Shown: positions 58,549-64,000 of the stretch, one piece after another | How positions within the stretch are numbered: the first letter of the stretch is position 1 | Layout of the letters: every line of letters begins with the position of its first letter | Assembly: GCF_021730395.1 (NCBI RefSeq) | Contig: NC_069377.1 | Location: forward strand, 69,517,001-69,581,000 | Reading direction: 5' to 3' | DNA from: Mercenaria mercenaria | Lineage: Eukaryota > Mollusca > Bivalvia > Venerida > Veneridae | DNA: 64,000 nucleotides | Notes under the pieces: generated by a model | Database searches by the model: none | Told to the model about the DNA's origin: nothing | The model's input: the letters and a program-made list of their open reading frames with translations, nothing else | Made by a program: the position numbers and the translations under genes

Positions 58549-58800
58549 CTATAAACACCACCAAAAGCATGTTCCACAAGCGTGTTGTTAGTCCAATAAA
58601 CACCACCAAAATATGTTCCACAAGCATGTTGTTAGTCCAATAAACACCACCAAAAGCATGTTCCACAAGCATGTTGTTAGTCCAATAAACACCACCAAAA
58701 CCATGTTCCACAAGCATGTTGTTAGTCCAATAAACACCACCAAAATATGTTCCACAAGCATGTCGATAGTCCAATAAACACCACCAAAACCATGTTCCAA
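58549..58800. repeat. 45-bp minisatellite, about 5.5 units
   Basis: Units contain CAATAAACACCACCAAAA(GC), ATGTTCCACAAGCATGTTG and TTAGTC. The spacing of GTTCCACAAG is about 44-46 bp. Units vary between AAAGCATG, AACCATG and AATATG. Frames open on the minus strand are by-products. Confidence 0.9.
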
Positions 58801-58915
58801 CATCACATGCAAACGAGCTATTAAATGCAATGCTGATAAACATTATTGTGTCGTTTAACAACACGCTAATGTAGTGCATAATATTTCGCTAAAAGATTGC
58901 TTAATATAACAGAGT

Positions 58916-59505
58916 ACATAATAGATCACTTATGGAGTGCATAAAAAGATCACTAGCGGAGTGCATAACAGAACACTTATGGAGTGCATAAAGATCACTA
59001 ACAGAGTGCATAACAGATCCTTTATGGAGTGCATAACAGATCACTAACAGAGTGCATAACAGATCACTTATGGAGTGCATAAAAAGATCACTAACGGAGT
59101 GCATAAAAAGATCACTAACGCATTGCATAACAGATCACTTACGGAGTGCATAAAAAGATCACTAACGGAGTGCATAACAGATCACTTACGCAGAGTGCAT
59201 AAAAAGATCACTAACCAAGTGCATAACACATCAATTATGAAGTGCATAAAAAGATCACTAACAGAGTGCATAACAGATCACTTACGGAGTGCATAAAAAG
59301 ATCACTAACAGAATGCATAACAGATCACTTACAGAGTGCATAAAAAGATCACTAACGAAGTGCATAATAGATCACTAACAGAGAGCATAACAGATTACTA
59401 ACAGAGTGCATAACAGATCAGTTACAGAGTGCATAAAAAGATCACTAACAGAGTACATTAAAAGATTACTGAAAGAGTGCATAACAGATCGCTAACAGAG
59501 AGAGA
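58916..59505. repeat. 24-bp minisatellite (GAGTGCATAACAGATCACT), about 24 units
   Basis: Two unit types often alternate: GAGTGCATAAAAAGATCACT + AACG (about 25 bp) and GAGTGCATAACAGATCACTT + ACG (about 23 bp), which gives a loose 48-bp higher-order unit. Units decay at both ends. Confidence 0.9.
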
Positions 59506-61336
59506 CTAAACATAATATTAGAGATACACTAAAAATGAATACAAAAAAGTGTCTTACCGACATATGTTACCACAGAAAAATGTATTTACTTTTTACATAG
59601 GACTAATAATAAAAAAGTTAGAAAAAACCTAAAATATTGAAATTCCCCTAAAAAAAAGTTGTGCATGTACAATGAAAAATCCCTTTGATATATAAGGTCA
59701 AATGACACTATACAATATATATAAAAAATTAGGGTCAAGGCATACAGACACTAAATAGAAAAATGGCACGAAAAAAAATGGTAGTCGCATAATGGCGGAT
59801 ACAAATAGTCCTCTGTTTTTTTTGCTCTGTAGAGCTATTTCCCTTATTTTCTTTGCATTTTTTTTTTGCTAAAATCACATGACAGATCTATGCTTGACAT
59901 GTAGGTAGCATTTTCATAATGAAATAACATGACAGAATTTTTCATGAAAACCACCACTATAATTTTGGGTCTCATTTTTTAGCTGATTTTGCAGTTTGTG
60001 TGTTTGACTGAAAATATTTTTCTTGCATCGAACATGACCCCCACTTTTCTTTTGATTTTTATTTAGCACTGACAATATTCTTCAAGAAAATGTAAGTTAC
60101 AGACATTTAAAATGGGTCCTGATGTGTGCTGCGGTTATTGGAAATAGGTCAATTTTATATAGAATAAAGAAGAACAGCTATTTAGTGTGTTATAACCTAT
60201 AAGATGACATTGGTAAAAATTAAAATCTGGCCAGGTAAGGGTGAAAATGGGCTACTTTGATTAAGATTTGATAGAAAATGACAAATTTATTGCAATTTCG
60301 TTGTAAATGCGGATAAAACCCAAAAATATCACATTTTCACTGTTTTGAGTGTATTTTTTTCAAAAATTGCATATTCATAGCCTACTGGTTGCTGAATTCT
60401 GGCTATTAGAGGTAAAAGTGAACATATTTAACACTTTAAATGTGTAATTTGTATGCAGATCAGAGTAGAAAATGACAAAACAGGGCAAAACAAGGCTATA
60501 TTTAGGGTAAATGCATGAAAATTGTGTCGCGACAGCTATTTTTGACAACATCTGATGCGGTGTCTTACGTTACTGAAAATGCCATAAAACCTTAAACTGT
60601 TGATATTAAGCTAAAACCTTGTATTTTTTCATGCATGTAGGTTTCTTCTACATTTCAAATGAAACTGGCACAGTGTCAGAGAAAAAAGTTTTTCTTATAG
60701 GCATACAGACACTAAATAGAAAAATGGTGTGAAAAAAATGGTAGTCGCATAATGGCGGATACAAATAGTCCTTAATTTTTTTTTGCTCTAAGAGCTATTT
60801 TCCTTATTTTCTTTGCAATTTTTTTGCTAAAATGACATGACAGATCTATACTTGACATGTAGGTAGCTTTTTCATAATGAAATAACAACATGACAGAATT
60901 TTTCATGAAAACTTAGATCATACACCACCACTATAATTTTGGGTCTCATTTTTTAGCTGATTTTGCAGTTTGTGTGTTTGACTGAAAATATTTTTCTTGC
61001 ATCGAACATGACCCCCACTTTTCTTTTGATTTTTATTTAGGTCACTATAAGCTAAATAGTTTTCCCTATATATTCAATATAAAACTGACCTTTTTTAAAG
61101 AGCTACCAAACATAGCTAGACCCATTTCAGAGAACAAATCCTTACCTCATTTTAAAGAGTTATGATAAAACTGATATAAAATGAAGAGAAAAGTAGGGGT
61201 CATGTATCTTCTAAGAGAGATTTCTCTGGTCACATTTGCTGTAAACTGACACCTGGAAGTACTACTCATACTAAAATTGAGCTTGACTTCACCAAATACA
61301 ACCTAGCTGCTCTCCCATTTTTCCTACCAAAATGTC
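59506..61336 (+). repeat. Interspersed repeat with a directly duplicated block of about 330 bp
   Basis: 59739-60067 (GGCATACAGACACTAAATAG to GATTTTTATTTAG) recurs at 60700-61041 with few changes, about 960 bp apart. The piece starting AGCACTGACAATATTCTTCA at about 60066-60170 recurs at 63394-63520, so the long element at 61337-63240 may have inserted into a larger unit of this family. No coding frame is recognised. Confidence 0.65.
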
Positions 61337-63240
61337 AACAAGAGGACCATGATGGCCCTGAATCGCTCACCTCTTCCCACATGACCCAGTTTTGAGTATG
61401 ACATCGTTTTTTCTATTATTTTACATAGTGACCTAGTTTTTGAGCTCATGTGACCCAGTTTTGAACTTGACCTAAATATTATCAAGATAAAAATTCTGAC
61501 CAATTTTCATGAAGATCCATTGAAAAATATGGTCTCTAGAGAGGTCACAAGGTTTTTCTATTATTTGACCTATTGTCCTAGTTTTCGAAGGTACATGACC
61601 CTGTTTTGAACTTTACCTAGATATTATCAAGGTGAACATTCTCACTAATTTTCATGAAGATCTCATGAAAAATATGGCCTCTAGAGAGGTCACAAGGTTT
61701 TTCTATTTTTATACCTACTGGCCTAGTTTTTGACCGCACATGAACCAGTTTCGAAACTGATTTAGATATCATCAAGGTGAACATTCAGATCAATTTTCAT
61801 GAAGATCCATTGAAAAATATGGCCTCTAGAGAGGTCAAAATATTTTAATAATTTCAGACCTACTGACCTAGTTTTTGACCGCAGTTGACCCAGTTTCAAA
61901 ACTGATCTAGATATCATCAAGATGAACATTCAGACCAACTTTCATACAGATCCCATGAAAAGTATGGCCTGTAGAGAGGTCACATGGTTTTTTATTATTT
62001 GACCTACTGACCTAGTTTTTTAGGGCACATAACCCAGTTTCAAACTTGACCTAGATATCATCAAGGTGAACATTCTGACCAATTTTCATGAAGATCCATT
62101 CAAAGGTATGGCCTCTAGAGAGGTCACAAGGTTTTTCTATTTCAAGACCTACTGACCTAGTTTTTGATCGCAGTTGACCCAGTTTCAAACTTGACCTGTA
62201 TATCATCAAGATAAACATTCAGACCAACTTTCATACAGATCCCATGAAAAATATGGCCTCTAGAGTGGTCACAACGTTTTTTATTATTTGACCTACTGAC
62301 CTTTTTTTTGATAGCACATGACCCACTTTCGAACTTGACCTAGATATCATCAAGATGAACATTCAGACCAACTTTCATACAGATCCCATGAAAAATATGG
62401 CCTTTAGAGAGGTCACAAGGTTTTTCTATTATTTGACCTACTGACCTAGTTTTTGATGGCATGTGACCCACTTTAGAACTTGACCTAGACATCATCAAGA
62501 TGAACATTCAGACCACCTTTCATACAGATCCCATGAAAAATAAGGCCTCTAGAGAGGTCACAAGGTTTTTCTATTATTTGACCTACTGACGTGGTTTTTG
62601 AAGGCACGTGACCCACTTTCGAACTTGACCTAGATATCATCAAGGTGAACATTCTGACCAATTTTCATGAAGATCTCATGAAATATATGGCCTCTAGAGA
62701 GGTCACAAGGTTTTTCTATTTTTAGACTTACTGACCTAGTTTTTGACCGCACGTGACCCAGTTTCAAACTTGACCTAGATATCATCAAGATGAACATTCA
62801 GACCAACTTTCATACAGATCCCATGAAAAATATGGCCTTTAGAGAGGTCACAAGGTTTTTCTATTATTTGACCTACTGACCTAGTTTTTGATGGCACGTG
62901 ACCCAGTTTCGAACTTGACCTAGATATCAACAAGGTGAACTTTCTGACCAATTATCATGAAGATCTTGTAAAATACATGGCCTCTAGAGAGGTCACAAGG
63001 TTTTTCTATTTTTAGACCTACTGACCTAGTTTTTGACGGCACGTGACCCAGTTTCGAACTTGACCTTGATATCATCAAGATGAACATTCTGACCAACTTT
63101 CATAAAGATCCCACAAAAAATGTGACCTCTAGAGTGGTCACAAGCAAAAGTTTACGGACGCACGCACGCACGGACGGACGACAGACGCTGCGTGATCACA
63201 AAAGCTCACCTTGTCACTATGTGACAGGTGAGCTAAAAAT
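61337..63240 (+). mobile_element. Long pearl/HINE-like element with about 12 core repeats
   Basis: It starts ACAAGAGGACCATGATGGCC and AATCGCTCACCT. About 12 units of roughly 142 bp follow, each with TTGACCTACTGACCTAGTTT, CTAGATATCATCAAGATGAA and GGCCTCTAGAGAGGTCACAA. After the core come an ACGC/ACGG microsatellite (63157-63180) and a hairpin AGCTCACCTTGTCACTATGT / GACAGGTGAGCT, then CTAAAAAT. The subterminal AGCTCACC/GGTGAGCT pair, tandem core and ACGG-type microsatellite match the plan of bivalve pearl elements. No protein is encoded. Confidence 0.8.
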
Positions 63241-63690
63241 ACATCCATAATGAAATTTAAACAGAAACTAGCTTCAATTTAGACCTCTGTTGCCATGCCA
63301 AGTGAAAAATTAGTGTTCAAATACCTGGCAGCCATTACGCGAATAGACCAGATGGCTCCCACGCTGGTTCCTTTAGTTTAGTTAGGCCTATAAAGCACTG
63401 ACAATATTCTTCAAGAAAATGTAAGTTACAGACATTTAAAATGGGTCCTGATGTGTGCTGCAGTCATTGGAAATAGGTCAATTTTATATAGAATAAAGAA
63501 CAACTATTTAGTGTATTATAACCTCAAAAAGGGCCAAAAATATGTTGGGTTTTGATACCTAAAAATGTTGAAAATTGACAAGAGGGAAAATTAACATCAG
63601 CACCGGGTAAAAATACCCGGATGAAAAAAGAACGCTGCACACGCTATGATGCCTTAAATTTGGAAAAACCCAAAATCTAAAAATAGAATT
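63241..63690. other. Repeat-derived intergenic sequence
   Basis: 63394-63520 repeats 60066-60170. The rest has no recognised feature. Confidence 0.4.
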
Positions 63691-64000
63691 TTTAAAAACA
63701 GACTAACCCTTACAGAAGCAAGCCTCTGTGGCGTACATGCTGCGTATTTGCTGTGTATATGCCGCGAACACTGTAGTACGCCAGAGGAGTACATTTTACA
63801 TACACCGCATGCCACATACTATTTCGAGGAGTACACAGCATGTATGCAGGAGGTGACTAGTACACTTCAAGTACGCAGCACAGACTCTGAAAATTTAAGG
63901 AGTACACTGCATGTACGCAGGAGGGACTTGTACAATAAAATAGTACTCTGCATGTACACCGCAGATACTTTGAAATTTGTGCAGTACACTTCATATACGC
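63691..64000 (+). repeat. Start of a diverged tandem repeat cut by the window end
   Basis: Words of the type GAGTACACTGCATGTACGCA and GGAGG recur about every 60-70 bp (near 63827, 63899 and 63940). The array runs off the window edge, so its length is unknown. Confidence 0.6.

Noticed and set aside
58481-59296. Repetitive open frames on both strands (FGGVYWTNNMLVEH and HKKITN types)
   Set aside because: Both are translations of the 45-bp and 24-bp minisatellites.
1-64000. Retroviral, LTR, Polinton-like or other capsid/envelope-bearing elements
   Set aside because: I saw no integrase, protease, capsid or envelope signature and no paired long terminal repeats. The reverse transcriptase pieces found are all non-LTR in their motif order.

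Overview
The window looks like nuclear DNA of a bivalve mollusc, probably a heterodont (venerid-like) clam. It is AT-rich, has no operons, and its genes are small and split by GT-AG introns. Most of the sequence is repeats of kinds I associate with bivalves: pearl/HINE-like elements with tandem-repeat cores, tRNA-derived SINEs, fold-back (hairpin) elements, decayed non-LTR LINEs and many minisatellites. The species call is an inference from repeat style, not from a marker gene.

Five intact host genes can be assembled, all on the plus strand. Three encode small secreted, probably GPI-anchored Ly6/uPAR-fold proteins: Ly6-A (19443-27039), Ly6-B (33636-35567) and Ly6-C (54677-56272). All three share the same three-exon plan, with phase-1 introns and a second exon of exactly 156 nt. 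Between Ly6-B and Ly6-C lie two GT32-like glycosyltransferase genes (44527-46215 and 50429-52092). Each has two exons and encodes a 430-residue type II membrane protein.

Layout: 1-15000 is intergenic, with fold-back elements, SINEs, two decayed LINEs (3870-5060 and 7320-10890) and a 165-bp tandem repeat. Next come two copies of a segmental duplication, 15010-27640 (Ly6-A) and 30045-36185 (Ly6-B). The A copy is about twice as long because it holds an expanded 56-bp minisatellite, promoter and 5'-leader insertions, a 4.7-kb insertion in intron 1 and two further fold-back insertions. LINE debris fills 28660-30030 and 36195-39790. A second segmental duplication (40217-46725 and 47071-52535) carries the two glycosyltransferase genes. 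Each is preceded by several kilobases of minisatellite whose different arrays all have a 29-bp period. Ly6-C follows at 54.7 kb. The rest (56.3-64 kb) is intergenic repeat: 45-bp and 24-bp arrays, a duplicated 330-bp block, a long pearl-like element (61337-63240) and the start of another array at the window edge.

The cell-surface theme (lipid-anchored three-finger proteins beside Golgi glycosyltransferases) is suggestive, but nothing in the sequence shows that they work together. I see no rRNA gene, no convincing intact tRNA gene, no CRISPR array and no recognisable retroviral, LTR or Polinton-like element.
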